This document shows, piece by piece, positions 1 through 8,898 of a stretch of DNA of 64,000 bases. Positions within the stretch are counted from its first letter, which is position 1. Each line of letters starts with the position of its first letter. Below the pieces are notes generated by a model that was not told the DNA's origin, did no database searches, and saw only the letters and a program-made list of their open reading frames with translations. The DNA is from Mycolicibacterium moriokaense (GTDB lineage Bacteria > Actinomycetota > Actinomycetes > Mycobacteriales > Mycobacteriaceae), in assembly GCF_003201655.1 (NCBI RefSeq), contig NZ_QJJU01000003.1:62001-126000 (forward strand), given 5' to 3'. The translations under genes and the position numbers were made by a program.

Positions 1-807
1 ACCGCGCTGGTATTGCCACCGTCGGTGGCCACCATAGAGGTGGCGCGCTCCGCCCTAAGTGCCACGCCGCATACCACAGCCGCCCGTACCGACGCGGTCA
101 CGACACGGGCATCATTCGGTGTGCCCGAGGAGACGTTGCGGCCACTGCTGCCTCCCCCTCCGCTGGCTTCTCAACGTGCCCTGCCCGACAAGGGTGTGTT
201 GAGCGTTCTGCCGGGCCAAGGCGACCTGCTCGCGCTGACGGTCGACGACGGCGTCAGCAGCGACGTCGTCCGCCTCTACACCGAGTTCGCCAAAGAAACG
301 GGCGTTCGGCTGACCTATTTCGTCAACGGCACCTACCGCTCATGGACCGACAACGCGGCGCTGCTACGGCCACTGGTCGAATCCGGCCAGATCCAACTGG
401 GCAACCACACCTACTCTCACCCGGACCTGACCACACTGGCACCGTCGCAAATCGCCGATGAAATACGCCGCAATGACGCCTTTTTGACCAAGATGTTCGG
501 GGTCGACGCCCGCCCCTACCTACGGCCGCCATACGGAAAACGCAATGCGGCGATCGACGCGGTCGCCGCGGATCTCGGCTACACCCTCACCACCATGTGG
601 TCCGGCTCGCTGGCCGACTCCACAGTTATCACCGAGGACTACCTCCTCAAGATGGCCGACACCTATTTCCGGCCCCAGAACATCGTCATCGGCCACCTCA
701 ACCATCTACCGGTCACCCACGTATTCAGTCAGCTCGCCGACCTCATCCGCAACCGCGGCCTGCGCACCGTCACCCTCAACGACGTATTCGTCCGGCCTCG
801 CGTTTAA
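1..807 (+). CDS. polysaccharide deacetylase (NodB domain), 5' end outside the window
   Basis: Metal-dependent carbohydrate esterase family 4 (NodB fold), expected to de-N-acetylate a cell-envelope or extracellular polysaccharide after export. Visible motifs are LTVDDGV with the Asp pair (about residues 82-83 from the window edge), the HTYSH metal-binding His pair (136 and 140), RPPYG, and the late GHLNHLP motif. The frame is open to base 1 and reads TALVLPP, which resembles the hydrophobic part of a signal peptide, so the true start lies upstream. It is closely similar to the Tat-exported paralogue at 13671-14486. Family assignment is firm; substrate is unknown. Confidence 0.88.
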   Translation, partial: TALVLPPSVATIEVARSALSATPHTTAARTDAVTTRASFGVPEETLRPLLPPPPLASQRALPDKGVLSVLPGQGDLLALTVDDGVSSDVVRLYTEFAKETGVRLTYFVNGTYRSWTDNAALLRPLVESGQIQLGNHTYSHPDLTTLAPSQIADEIRRNDAFLTKMFGVDARPYLRPPYGKRNAAIDAVAADLGYTLTTMWSGSLADSTVITEDYLLKMADTYFRPQNIVIGHLNHLPVTHVFSQLADLIRNRGLRTVTLNDVFVRPRV

Positions 808-1562
808 GCGGTCTTCATAGAGACGAGACAGTCGAGGCAGGGCAGCGCTCATGTTCAGCGTGCGGCACGCCGCTACGATGCAAGAGCTGGCAGACCCATT
901 CAGCTTGGCTTGAAGGCGACGGCATGGGGACAAGCCGTCGGAGCGGATGTCGCCCGACGTTTCTGACGATTCGCGCGATGCCGAGGAACCTTAGCAAACG
1001 GTCGAGAAGCGCCCAATGCGAATTGCTCCGGCGCCGGCGTTGTCACAACGTTTTCACAAGCGGATGCAAATCGGGTGAGTTGGCGGAGACAGCTTGAGAC
1101 CCTTTGCGCTGGTTGATGTGCTTTGAAAGCTCTTGCAGAACAATCAAATTCGACCCATGCCCGACCTGGGGTCAAGTGGTCGCAGGTTCAAATCCTATCA
1201 GCCCGACTTAGAGAATCACCCCCTGACCTGCTGCGACCGGTCAGTGTTACCTGATGTCTGGTTCAGCTTGTACACGCTTGGGACCATCTTTTCGCGGTAT
1301 CTGGCTGTCCAGGCCGTGTTTGTGCGGTGGTCTGGTGAGCCGAGGATTCAGGTTGCCTTGCCCTTCCGGGGCAGTCGTGTGACACTTTTGCGAGTTTTGC
1401 TCGGCTAGCAACAGCGTCGCCTCAACAAATTGTCAGGAATGACAAATCACTAAAATAGCTCTGAACTCGCTGTGCATTCTTTCAAAGTACGACCCAGGCT
1501 ACTGGCGGCGTATTCACAGCAAATGTACCTTCAATACGGAGGGAGTTCGCTCCTCTTACTAA
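808..1562. other. long non-coding stretch
   Basis: No convincing coding sequence was seen on either strand. Its only recognisable content is the tRNA-like remnant at 1166-1206. The rest is compositionally mixed and consistent with decayed DNA. Confidence 0.5.
1166..1206 (+). other. tRNA 3'-half remnant (possible att scar)
   Basis: The stretch carries a T-arm with loop TTCAAAT at 1187-1193, a partly paired T-stem, the acceptor 3' strand CAGCCCG at 1199-1205 and a discriminator A at 1206. Before it lies GGGGTCAAG, like the 3' side of an anticodon arm with a GGG anticodon (Pro would be the guess). No D-arm or 5' acceptor strand precedes it, so it is not a complete tRNA. Such 3' ends are the usual attachment sites of integrases, and phage relics lie 9 kb downstream. 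Confidence 0.5.
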
Positions 1563-1872
1563 TGTGCGGCGGGCCCTGCGCTACTGATTGGAGGTGCCAG
1601 CGGCGGGGCGGCGGGCGCACCTCACCAGGGCCCCAACCCTTTGGCCCGGCCGATCCGTTCGGGCTTCCATTGGGATCTTCATCGGCAACGGGCCGGCAAG
1701 GAGACCCTGATTGTGGTTGCGCGAGCACAATTCGCATCTGCCGGAATAGCCTGGCACGCAAGGCTTTACCGGTGAATTGCGGTATTCGTCGCACTGCCAC
1801 AATCCGGCGCCCCACCACGGCAACATTATCGATCCAATCATTTCGACCTTGCTGATCGCCGGGCCGTCGTAG
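1563..1872 (+). pseudogene. frame-broken small exported protein
   Basis: Three frames in turn give protein-like text. Frame 3 (from 1563) reads a signal-peptide-like ALLIGGASGGAAGAP. Frame 2 then reads GPQPFGPADPFGLPLG and GDPDCGCA. Frame 1 ends with FTGELRYSSHCHNPAPHHG and a hydrophobic tail, with stop at 1870-1872. Read together they resemble a short secreted Cys/His-containing protein with at least three frameshifts or in-frame stops. The reconstruction is inference; no start codon with a ribosome site is evident. Confidence 0.4.
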
Positions 1873-1906
1873 TGTTCCTGGCGCCATATACGACCGGCGA
1901 GGAGTC

Positions 1907-4417
1907 ATGATGGGTTACGCCAATTATGTCGGCCGGGTAGGCGCGCTGGCGGTCGCGCTGGGGCTGGGTGTGGCGACCGCCAACAGCCCCGCGATTGCGC
2001 TCGCCGATTCCAGCGGCTCTTCCTCGACGGGTTCCGCGAGTGGTACGTCCGCTGGTTCCTCGAGTATCTCGTCGTCGAGCGGCACGGGGTCGTCTTCCCC
2101 GAAGACGGGCCCCGCGAGCACCGTCGCTGCGTCATCGGCCAACGACACATCAACGAATTCCGCGACCCAGTCGGGATCACCGACCGACCCGCGGGCCGGG
2201 GTTGTGCAGGCCGCCGGCGGTGCGGACATCTCCGCGCCCGCCAACGGCACAAGCAGCACCAAACCGACCACCCCCGCGTCGACTCCCAGCAGTGAAATCA
2301 GTAGCGCCAGCACGGCGCCGGCCCCCGACCTCTCGTCGACAACATCGACGCCGGAGCAGACCGCCGCGTCATCGTCAGCGGGGGCGGCGAATACGACGCC
2401 GGCTACCAGTAGCACCGACGCCAGCACTTCGACGTCCTCGCCGCGGGGCAAATCTTTTGCGGCGAGTTCACCGGCGACCAGCGCCGCCGGCGCAACCGTA
2501 TCCGCTAGCGTGGCCGACACCGCGCCCCCGGTGACGGCCCGGCCCCAGCTTGCCGCAGCGACAAGCTCTATCACCACGAAAGCAACACCGACGGTGATTG
2601 CGGTCGCCGCGCCGGCCGTCTCGACCGCACGCTTCCAGGCCAAAACGGCGGCCTTCGTGACCCCCGCCGCGCCGGCCGTGGTGAGTGCCCCCGGCTCCCC
2701 GGGGGGCATCATCACGACTCTTGTCTCCGGCCTGCTGTCGGTGATCGGCTTCAACCCGCAGGCCGCCAGCGGCCCGCTGGCTCCGCCCCAGCTGCCGACA
2801 TTGTGGACGTTGCTGGCCTGGGTGCGCCGCGAGTTTGAACAGAGCTTCTCCATCGGTAGCCCGACGGTGGGGCCCGTCGCCACCGCAAGTCTGCTTCACA
2901 GCCCGGACCTACTGGTCAACGCGGGCGCCGAGTTCGGCGACCCCTCATTGTCGGGATACAGCTCCGTCACCGTGCCGGGCTGGATCGCGACGGGCACACC
3001 GACGGTGATTGACTACGGCACCCTGCGCCGTTTCCCGCTTCCGCTCGCAACGCCGGGACCGACTCTGCCAGCGTTCCTGGGATTTCCGACCTCCGACAGC
3101 GGATCCCCCGGCGGCCACCAGTTCTTCGGCGGTGGACCCGTCGCCACATCCACCCTCACCCAAACCGTCGACCTCAGCACCGCCGCGTCACAGATCGACA
3201 CCGGCACGGTGCCCTACCGGCTCAGCGCAGACCTCGGCGGATTCTTCATCGACCCGTCCGCAGCCTCAGTCACCGTCGCCTTCCTGGATACCAGCCAGCA
3301 ACAGCTCAGCACCGGCCAGATCGCGCCAGTCACGGCTCTCGATCGCCTGTTCCAGACCACACTGTTGTCGCGCGCCACCTCCGGGGCCATACCGGTGGGC
3401 ACCCGCAGCGCGCAGGTGGTGGTGACCTTCACCGACCGCAACCCGATACTCGGCAACTACAACAACGCCTACGCCGACAACGTCTCGTTGACTGTCGGCG
3501 CCAACCTTCCCGCGCCGCCGCCACCCACACCGCCGGCGTCGACGGTCGGCAGCCTCGATCACGTATTCCTGATCTATCTGGAAAACCACGGCGTGACCGA
3601 CATCGTCGGCAGCCCCAACGCGCCGTACCTCAACAGTTTGATCAACACCTACGGATACGAATCGAACTACTACGCGCTGACCCACCCCAGCGACCCGAAC
3701 TACTACCCGATCCTGGGCGGATCAGACTTCGGCATCAACTACAACTGCCCCGCGAACTGCTTCGACCAACCCAACCTGGCCGACAACATCGAGGCGGCCG
3801 GCAAGACCTGGGCCGGCTACGAGCAGAACGGGGGCGGCTACTCCAGCCCCACCGACCAACTGCCCTTCCTCACCTTCAGCGACATCTACAACAACCCTGC
3901 CCGCGTCCAGGCACACCTGTTCCCGCTGACAGAGCTGGCGCCTGATCTTCAATCCGCTACCAGCACACCGAACTTCGCGTGGATCGCCGCCGACGAAAAC
4001 AACAACGGTGAAGGCCCCATCAGTGTCCCCTTTGGCGCGCTCCAGTTCGTCCTGAGCCAGCTCACCACCCATCAGTACAACGTCGCGGCAGCTGACCAGT
4101 TCGTTCAGGACACGCTGCCCACCATCATGAACTCGCCCGTCTGGCAGGACCCCACCCAGAAGAGCGCCATCTTCCTCACCTTCGACGAGGACTACAACAA
4201 CCTCTCACTGGGCATCGGCAACCAGGGCAACCACATCCCGATGATCGTCATCCCGTCACCGGGCGCCGTGGCCGCGGGGATGCGCGCTGGCCACTTCGTT
4301 GCCGTCCACCACAACAACCACTACAGCCTGCAGCGCACCATCGAAGACGCCCTCGGACTTCCTCCGCTGACCAACAACGACAAATTCGCCCAACCGCTCA
4401 ACGAATTCTGGACATAG
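1907..4417 (+). CDS. large exported phosphoesterase with low-complexity linker
   Basis: An 836-aa secreted protein. Residues 1-33 form a signal peptide ending near AIALADS. Residues about 34-260 are a Ser/Thr/Ala/Pro linker. Residues about 262-330 contain the LLSVIGFNPQA and LLAWVRREFE motif typical of long mycobacterial exported proteins. Residues about 334-535 look like a beta-sandwich, carbohydrate-binding-like module beginning LLVNAGAEF. The C-terminal part (546-836) is a phosphoesterase of the acid phosphatase/phospholipase C superfamily, with FLIYLENHG, FAWIAADENNNG, FLTFDEDYNN and NQGNHIPMIVI. GCGAGGAG precedes adjacent ATGs at 1907 and 1910. It probably hydrolyses phosphate or phospholipid esters outside the cell; the substrate is unknown. 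Confidence 0.85.
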   Translation: MMGYANYVGRVGALAVALGLGVATANSPAIALADSSGSSSTGSASGTSAGSSSISSSSGTGSSSPKTGPASTVAASSANDTSTNSATQSGSPTDPRAGVVQAAGGADISAPANGTSSTKPTTPASTPSSEISSASTAPAPDLSSTTSTPEQTAASSSAGAANTTPATSSTDASTSTSSPRGKSFAASSPATSAAGATVSASVADTAPPVTARPQLAAATSSITTKATPTVIAVAAPAVSTARFQAKTAAFVTPAAPAVVSAPGSPGGIITTLVSGLLSVIGFNPQAASGPLAPPQLPTLWTLLAWVRREFEQSFSIGSPTVGPVATASLLHSPDLLVNAGAEFGDPSLSGYSSVTVPGWIATGTPTVIDYGTLRRFPLPLATPGPTLPAFLGFPTSDSGSPGGHQFFGGGPVATSTLTQTVDLSTAASQIDTGTVPYRLSADLGGFFIDPSAASVTVAFLDTSQQQLSTGQIAPVTALDRLFQTTLLSRATSGAIPVGTRSAQVVVTFTDRNPILGNYNNAYADNVSLTVGANLPAPPPPTPPASTVGSLDHVFLIYLENHGVTDIVGSPNAPYLNSLINTYGYESNYYALTHPSDPNYYPILGGSDFGINYNCPANCFDQPNLADNIEAAGKTWAGYEQNGGGYSSPTDQLPFLTFSDIYNNPARVQAHLFPLTELAPDLQSATSTPNFAWIAADENNNGEGPISVPFGALQFVLSQLTTHQYNVAAADQFVQDTLPTIMNSPVWQDPTQKSAIFLTFDEDYNNLSLGIGNQGNHIPMIVIPSPGAVAAGMRAGHFVAVHHNNHYSLQRTIEDALGLPPLTNNDKFAQPLNEFWT

Positions 4418-4433
4418 TGGGCCCGCGCCGCTG

Positions 4434-4462
4434 CTGCGAAAATTTCGGCGGAATCTTCGCAG
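4434..4462 (+). terminator. stem-loop after the phosphoesterase gene
   Basis: CTGCGAA (4434-4440) pairs with TTCGCAG (4456-4462), with a further ATT/AAT pairing inside. It lies 17 bases past the stop codon and is flanked on both sides by GTGGGCCC. There is no U-tract, as is usual for mycobacterial intrinsic terminators. Confidence 0.45.
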
Positions 4463-4721
4463 TGGGCCCACGTTCGATGCGGCAGCGCCATCCCCGGCGT
4501 CGCAAAACACGTGCTGAAAAGGTGCGTCACGCACCGCTGGTCAACCACGGACACCGCCACCAACCTGGGGAGATGCGCTACCGCTACTTCCTGGGGGCCA
4601 AGTGGTCGAAACGACTCCGTCGTCGGGACAATCGACCAAGCCGCTGGCCGGAGCAGATTCGGCGTGCCTCCTTATGATGCTCCGGTCGGACGCTGTGGCG
4701 ATACTGGAGGTAGATCCACGC

Positions 4722-5035
4722 ATGACCGAATCATCCGACACCTCGGAAACGCCCGCACGCCACAGGACTACGCCGGATTGTGCGCCGAATTAGCCGCGCC
4801 GGTCAACGATTTCACACCCCTCATCAATGAGCTGTGGCCTCGCCTTGAGGATCACAAATACCGGTGGAAATTGCACAGCCACGGACTGACGAACGGATAC
4901 GACCCGCAAGTTATCGCCGACATCATCGGTCTGCTGATCGAGGCCCTCGCGAGCATCGGCACCGCCAACAACAAGCTCACACACGCTCTCGTTAAAGCCG
5001 ACGACCACAATCCCAACAGCCCCGAGGTCCCCTGA
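4722..5035 (+). pseudogene. small conserved-looking hypothetical protein with a probable frameshift
   Basis: ATG 4722 has a GGAGG at 4706-4710 and starts MTESSDTSETPAR, but this frame stops after 23 codons. The next frame continues from the same point as TPQDYAGLCAELAAPVNDF and runs to 5035 with coherent helical sequence (LWPRLEDHKYRWKLHSHGL, ADIIGLLIEALASIGTANN). The simplest reading is one protein of about 104 aa broken by a single indel near 4755-4765. Alternatively, translation starts further in within the second frame. No family was recognised. Confidence 0.45.
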
Positions 5036-5516
5036 GCAAACGCCACCTCATGCGGCAGCGTCTGACTTCCCGATCGACTGTGTAAAGGGCGCTTCGACGT
5101 CACGACGTGATGGCTTCGCCACCCTTGACGCATCCGATCGTCAGCACAGGATCGCGGTTATGAGGAAGCGGTGGGAGTGTCGCTGTTTCGGACAGTGACC
5201 TGATGTGACGACAGTTTTGACGACAACTGTGACGAGAGTTGCTGTCCCAGCGACGCCGCCTACACGACCATTTGCGGCCGATCTTGCCTGCTTACTGCGG
5301 CTACCCGCGCTCACACCCCGGCCCGCCGTCGAGGCCAAGTAACGCCGTGCCGCTTCCATTCTGACGGGCGACACCGTTGCCGCAGCAGTACGTGTCGCCC
5401 TTCGGTGAATGTGGCAGGGGTGACGGTGTTGTCGAATGTCCGGTGGTCGAGGAAGGCTGGGCCCACGGGCAAAAGTGATACCCGTGGCCGACCAGGCGGG
5501 GAGGAGAATACGAGGC
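5036..5516. other. intergenic stretch with no gene seen
   Basis: About 480 bases without a supportable gene. A cluster of related GACGACAGTTTTGACGACAACTGTGACGA-like words sits near 5204-5240 and could be a regulatory or repeat relic. The last part contains the ribosome site for the NfeD-like gene. Confidence 0.4.
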
Positions 5517-5735
5517 GTGGGCGAGGTCTCGGTGGTCGGTTGCGTCGGGTCGCTGATCGTGGCGACCCGCGGCGACGCAGGGGCCGGGGAGGTCCTGCTC
5601 AATGTGAGGGGGGCAAAGGAGGCCTACCTGGCGTGGTCGGACCAGCCGCTGGCGAGAGGCACCACGGTGCTGGTGATAGATACTCGCGGCGCGCGCACGG
5701 TTGTTGTGGAGCCGTGGCCCGGCTTGGATTGCTGA
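5517..5735 (+). CDS. NfeD C-terminal (OB-fold) domain protein
   Basis: About 72 aa beginning at GTG 5517, chosen because GGGAGGAG lies at 5499-5506. The sequence VGSLIVATRGDAGAGEVLL, then LARGTTVLVIDTRGARTVVVE, fits the soluble beta-barrel domain of NfeD-like proteins. It lacks the protease and membrane parts of long NfeD. The next gene encodes a flotillin-like SPFH protein. NfeD-SPFH gene pairs are a known conserved arrangement in which the short NfeD partner helps organise the flotillin membrane assembly. The two genes are 46 bases apart and probably cotranscribed. Confidence 0.7.
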   Translation: MGEVSVVGCVGSLIVATRGDAGAGEVLLNVRGAKEAYLAWSDQPLARGTTVLVIDTRGARTVVVEPWPGLDC

Positions 5736-5781
5736 CGAAACCCACCTGCGACACACAACGCGAATCTGTAAGGAGCCCAAC

Positions 5782-6915
5782 ATGTTCGGCTATAAAGTGC
5801 CAGCACCCGACGAAGCGATGCTGATCTCTGGAGGCCGGGCGCCCGGCAACGCCCCGTTCCGTGTGGTCACCGGTCACGGCGCCTACATCATGCCGTTCTT
5901 CCGCAAGGTACGGTTCCTCACATTGGCGATGTGCGAGGCCGAAGTCGCTGAAAAGTGCGTCACCCAGCAGGGAATCACCTTGAACGTGCGAGCGGTGATC
6001 GCCTTCAAGGTGGGTAACGACGACGAGAGCATCGTGTCCGCCGGGCAACGATTCCTGTCCGACCAAGAACAGATGGCTGTCTTGACTGGGCGGATCTTCG
6101 CCGGTCACCTGCGCTCGATCATCGGTTCGATGACCGTCGAGCAGATCATCAAAGAGCGGCAGAAGCTGGCCACAGAGGTCCTCGACGGATCCAAGCAAGA
6201 GATGGCCAAGATCGGGCTCACCGTCGACGCCCTGCAGATCCAGTCCATCGACGACGGCCAACTCGGCTACATCCTCGCGATGTCCGCACCACACAACGCC
6301 GCCATTCAGCAGCAAGCCCAGATCGCTCAGGCACAGGCCAACCAGGCCGCCGCCGAGGCCGAGCAGGAGTCCCAACGAAATCAGGCCGAATACGCCCGCC
6401 AGACCGCGATCGTGCAGGCCCAATACAAGGCCGAAGTCGACAAGGCACAGGCCCAGGCCGCCCAGGCGGGACCGCTCGCCGAGGCGCAAGCCCAGCGAGA
6501 AGTGCTCGAGATGCGCACCGAACTGGCTCAGCGCGCCGCCGAACTCCGTCAGCAAGAGCTCGTCTCGGAGGTCGTCAAGCCGGCCGAGGCGGAGGCAGAA
6601 CGCGTCCGGATCCTGGCGCTCGCCGACGCGGAGAAGATGAAGATCCAAGCCGAGGCGGCGGCCTCGCACAACCGGGTGGCCCTGGACAGGATGCTGATCG
6701 ACCAGTTGCCTGAAATCGTGAAGCAGGCCGCTCAAGGTCTGTCAGGGGCCAACCTGACAGTCCTCAACGGCGCCGACGGGCTCGGCGAGATCGCCACCGG
6801 ACTGGTGGGCCAGGGGCTGGCCATCTTCGATTCGCTGCGCAGTGGGCTAGGCCCACACCGCGCCGGCGACGGGTCGGGCGAGCTCGAAGCCCCCGCGTCC
6901 CACGATGGCCGCTGA
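5782..6915 (+). CDS. flotillin-like SPFH/Band 7 protein
   Basis: A 377-aa protein starting at ATG 5782, six bases after AAGGAG. An SPFH domain spans roughly residues 15-190 (FRVVTGHGAYIMPFF, GITLNVRAVIAFKVG, GLTVDALQIQSIDD). An Ala/Gln/Glu-rich coiled coil of EAxA repeats follows at about 195-320, then a short hydrophobic tail (LVGQGLAIFDSL). This matches bacterial flotillins of the FloT/FloA kind, which scaffold membrane microdomains. There is no clear N-terminal membrane helix, so membrane contact is probably peripheral. It pairs with the NfeD-like gene just upstream. Confidence 0.85.
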   Translation: MFGYKVPAPDEAMLISGGRAPGNAPFRVVTGHGAYIMPFFRKVRFLTLAMCEAEVAEKCVTQQGITLNVRAVIAFKVGNDDESIVSAGQRFLSDQEQMAVLTGRIFAGHLRSIIGSMTVEQIIKERQKLATEVLDGSKQEMAKIGLTVDALQIQSIDDGQLGYILAMSAPHNAAIQQQAQIAQAQANQAAAEAEQESQRNQAEYARQTAIVQAQYKAEVDKAQAQAAQAGPLAEAQAQREVLEMRTELAQRAAELRQQELVSEVVKPAEAEAERVRILALADAEKMKIQAEAAASHNRVALDRMLIDQLPEIVKQAAQGLSGANLTVLNGADGLGEIATGLVGQGLAIFDSLRSGLGPHRAGDGSGELEAPASHDGR

Positions 6916-6948
6916 GACCGGGTTGATGACTTTAATGCGCGCTAGCGG

Positions 6949-7239
6949 TTAGCGGCGGCTGACGGTGTTGGAGACCCCGGCCGTGGTGACCCGAGGTGTG
7001 CCCGACTGGTAGCTGTTGGCGTTGCCTACGCCGGAAGTGCTGATGGTGTCGGCACTTTCGATGCTGACCTGATTGCTGGAGCCCGACACGGTGAGGCTGG
7101 CGCAGTGGCCGGTGGCGGTGATCGTGTTCGAGTTACCGCCGACGGTTACGTGACTGTCGTTGCGGACGAGGGCTTGGGTGGTGTTGTTCCGCCGAGATTG
7201 ATCTTGCCGCCCGGTGCCGCGAAGGCCGCGGGCCGACAT
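6949..7239 (-). pseudogene. DUF3060-type lipoprotein, N-terminal part frame-broken
   Basis: The 96-aa frame carries the DUF3060 repeat pattern: HVTVGGNSNTITATGHCASL, SGSSNQVSIESADTI, then NTVSRR. Its own N-terminus (MSARGLRGTGRQDQSRR) is unlike the family. A neighbouring frame reads AAPGGKINLGGTT just before it, which is the expected lead-in, so one indel near 7170-7200 separates the two parts. A lipobox-like LVAASVLAGCS lies further upstream at about 7290-7320 in yet another frame. A once-exported lipoprotein is inferred. Confidence 0.6.
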
Positions 7240-7277
7240 GAGGGATTGCGCGCCAACGCTTTACGAGCTGTGGGGTT

Positions 7278-7507
7278 CTACTTTTTGACGGGGCTGCAGC
7301 CCGCGAGGACTGACGCGGCGACCAAAACCACGGTGAGCGCCTCGGCGGTCGCCTGGACCAGGAACCCAGACCCGAGGTCGGGATATACCGGTAGCCGCCG
7401 TCGATGTACAGGTAGGCGTGGATGACGCCGCTGACCGCCAGCGTGGCGGCAATGGCGAACCTGACGGCGAGTCGGGTCGGCAGGCTTGTTGTTGTTGGCG
7501 ATTTCAT
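7278..7507 (-). pseudogene. truncated membrane protein fused to a lipoprotein leader
   Basis: ATG 7507 has AAGGAG eight bases upstream and starts MKSPTTTSLPTRLAVRF, followed by a membrane helix and HAYLYIDGGYRYIPTSGLG. The frame then shifts by one to read GFLVQATAEALTVVLVAA and an LAGCS lipobox, stopping at 7278. The first half resembles small four-helix mycobacterial membrane proteins. The second half looks like the leader of the DUF3060 lipoprotein downstream. A deletion probably joined the two genes. Confidence 0.5.
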
Positions 7508-7510
7508 TGC

Positions 7511-7795
7511 AGTCTCCTTGAGCGCGAGGGCCTGTTGGCCCTTGGTGTAGCTGACCTCATGGATGCCCAGCGCGTCGTGAAGTGCCCCGGCCGGCCGCGT
7601 CACCGGCTTTGGCGCATGCCCGTCACCGGGATGCGGCAACGGGTAGGGGGCGGTGGTGCCGCTGTAGAAGGCCGTGTCGCCCTCGGTCTTCGAGAACAGT
7701 TGGTGCACATGGCCGTTGAGGCAGTTGACCGAGGAGAAGCGGCGCAGATAGCTCAGCGCCTGAGTGGCGTCGTCGGCTCCCCGCTCGCTTCGGCA
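7511..7795 (-). pseudogene. C-terminal fragment of a metallophosphoesterase
   Basis: In the frame read from about 7795 downwards, DDATQALSYLRRFSSVNCLN is followed by GHVHQLFSKTEGDTAFYSG and TTAPYPLPHPGDGHAPKP. NGHVHQ is the terminal metal-binding motif of calcineurin-like phosphoesterases, and the rest matches that family's C-terminal region. The N-terminal metal motifs are absent. The frame runs without a stop into the start of the next relic. Confidence 0.5.
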
Positions 7796-8123
7796 AGCAG
7801 ACCGCTACCGGCCCCGGGAGTTCGGCATAGACGAGTCGGACGGCGCTCCTGAGGAAAGGAGAGCCGTCCGAAGCACGAACCACGTGGTTACCAAGCGTGC
7901 ATGATGGCGCAGTGAAATGTGGCCTCGGCGTCAGGAGATATTTTCCCCGCCTGACGCAGGCCCACCGCGCTGTGCCCAGTTGATGGGCCTTGCTTCGCGT
8001 GGGTGCCTAGTGCTCGTGCTGGGCGCCACAGCCGAGAGGAGGAAACTTCTCTTCCGATCCGACCTTGGTCTGCCGTGGATCCGTACCTTAGGTCTACCCC
8101 GTTTTTCCAGGTAAAGCAACAAA

Positions 8124-8350
8124 ATGAGTTGGGCCGAGCGTTCAACGGCATCTCGCCGCCATCACCAATTCCCCTTCGCGCACATGTTGGGCCGGATCGA
8201 CAACGTCGACGCCGATTCGCCCGACATCGACGAGCAGATCGAGGCGTGTCTGGCGCCTTTCATGTGGAAGGCGATCCTGGACACCTGGGTCCTCATCGCC
8301 GAAGGCCTGGGCGCAGCGCCGAACACCCCTGGTGCTGGCGCAGGTGGAGT
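8124..8350 (+). pseudogene. possible IS110-type transposase fragment
   Basis: The short reading frame contains AHMLGRIDNVDADSPDIDEQ followed by IEACLAPF. This resembles the middle region of IS110-family transposases (hydrophobic helix, acidic turn, then QIEA-LAPF). Neither the DEDD catalytic region nor inverted repeats were found, and the sequence after APF is unlike the family. This call is tentative. Confidence 0.25.
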
Positions 8351-8430
8351 GCTACACCAGAAGGAGCGCAGCCAGCCGACACCCGTCGCGGTGGCGAGGT
8401 GCGGCAACCAACATGTAGGAGGTGGTTGCT

Positions 8431-8898
8431 GTGCTTCATCCCGATCCATTTCGTGACATCGACAGACTCGCCGCGCAGCTGCTCGGTACATCGCCCGGAT
8501 CCGCCCGAGTCCCACTGCCCATGCCGATGGACCTCTACCGCTCCGGTGATCACTATGTGCTGCACGCCGACCTCCCGGGCGTGGACCCCGATTCGGTGGA
8601 CGTCAGCGTTGACGGCGGCATCCTCACCGTGAAGGCACAACGCAGCGAACGCACCGAACTCGACGTGCAGTGGCTGAGTTCCGAGCGCTTCACCGGCGGT
8701 TTCATGCGTCGCCTGTCCCTCGGTGCGGACGTCGACGCCGACCACATCGCCGCCACCTATCAGAACGGGGTGCTGACCGTAACCCTGCCCGTGGCGGCGA
8801 GGGCCAAGCCGCGCCGCATTGAGATCACCCACGGGGCTCGTGAAGAAACAACGGTCATCGAGCCCAGCGACTCATCCGACCAGCACACCACGACCTAA
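8431..8898 (+). CDS. Hsp20/alpha-crystallin small heat-shock protein
   Basis: A 155-aa ATP-independent holdase chaperone of the cytoplasm. GTG 8431 is chosen because AGGAGG (8417-8422) gives an eight-base spacing and the product then starts MLHPDPFRDIDRL like its relatives. The alpha-crystallin domain covers about residues 30-125: MPMDLYRSGDHYVLHADLPG, VDVSVDGGILTVKA, and the closing GVLTVTLPV motif. A charged Ser/Thr tail follows. It stands alone; no HrcA or HspR site was recognised upstream. Confidence 0.92.
   Translation: MLHPDPFRDIDRLAAQLLGTSPGSARVPLPMPMDLYRSGDHYVLHADLPGVDPDSVDVSVDGGILTVKAQRSERTELDVQWLSSERFTGGFMRRLSLGADVDADHIAATYQNGVLTVTLPVAARAKPRRIEITHGAREETTVIEPSDSSDQHTTT

Noticed and set aside
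1133-1408. Short open frame overlapping the tRNA-like remnant
   Set aside because: It begins inside the tRNA-like sequence, has no ribosome site, and its translation has no protein-like pattern.
1924-2883. Long reverse-strand open frame opposite the Ser/Thr linker
   Set aside because: It is the shadow of the low-complexity linker of the phosphoesterase; the forward frame has the signal peptide, ribosome site and domains.
5599-6735. Reverse frame rich in Leu/Gly/Asp opposite the flotillin gene
   Set aside because: The repeats reflect the complement of the Ala/Gln/Glu coiled coil; no start signal or family.
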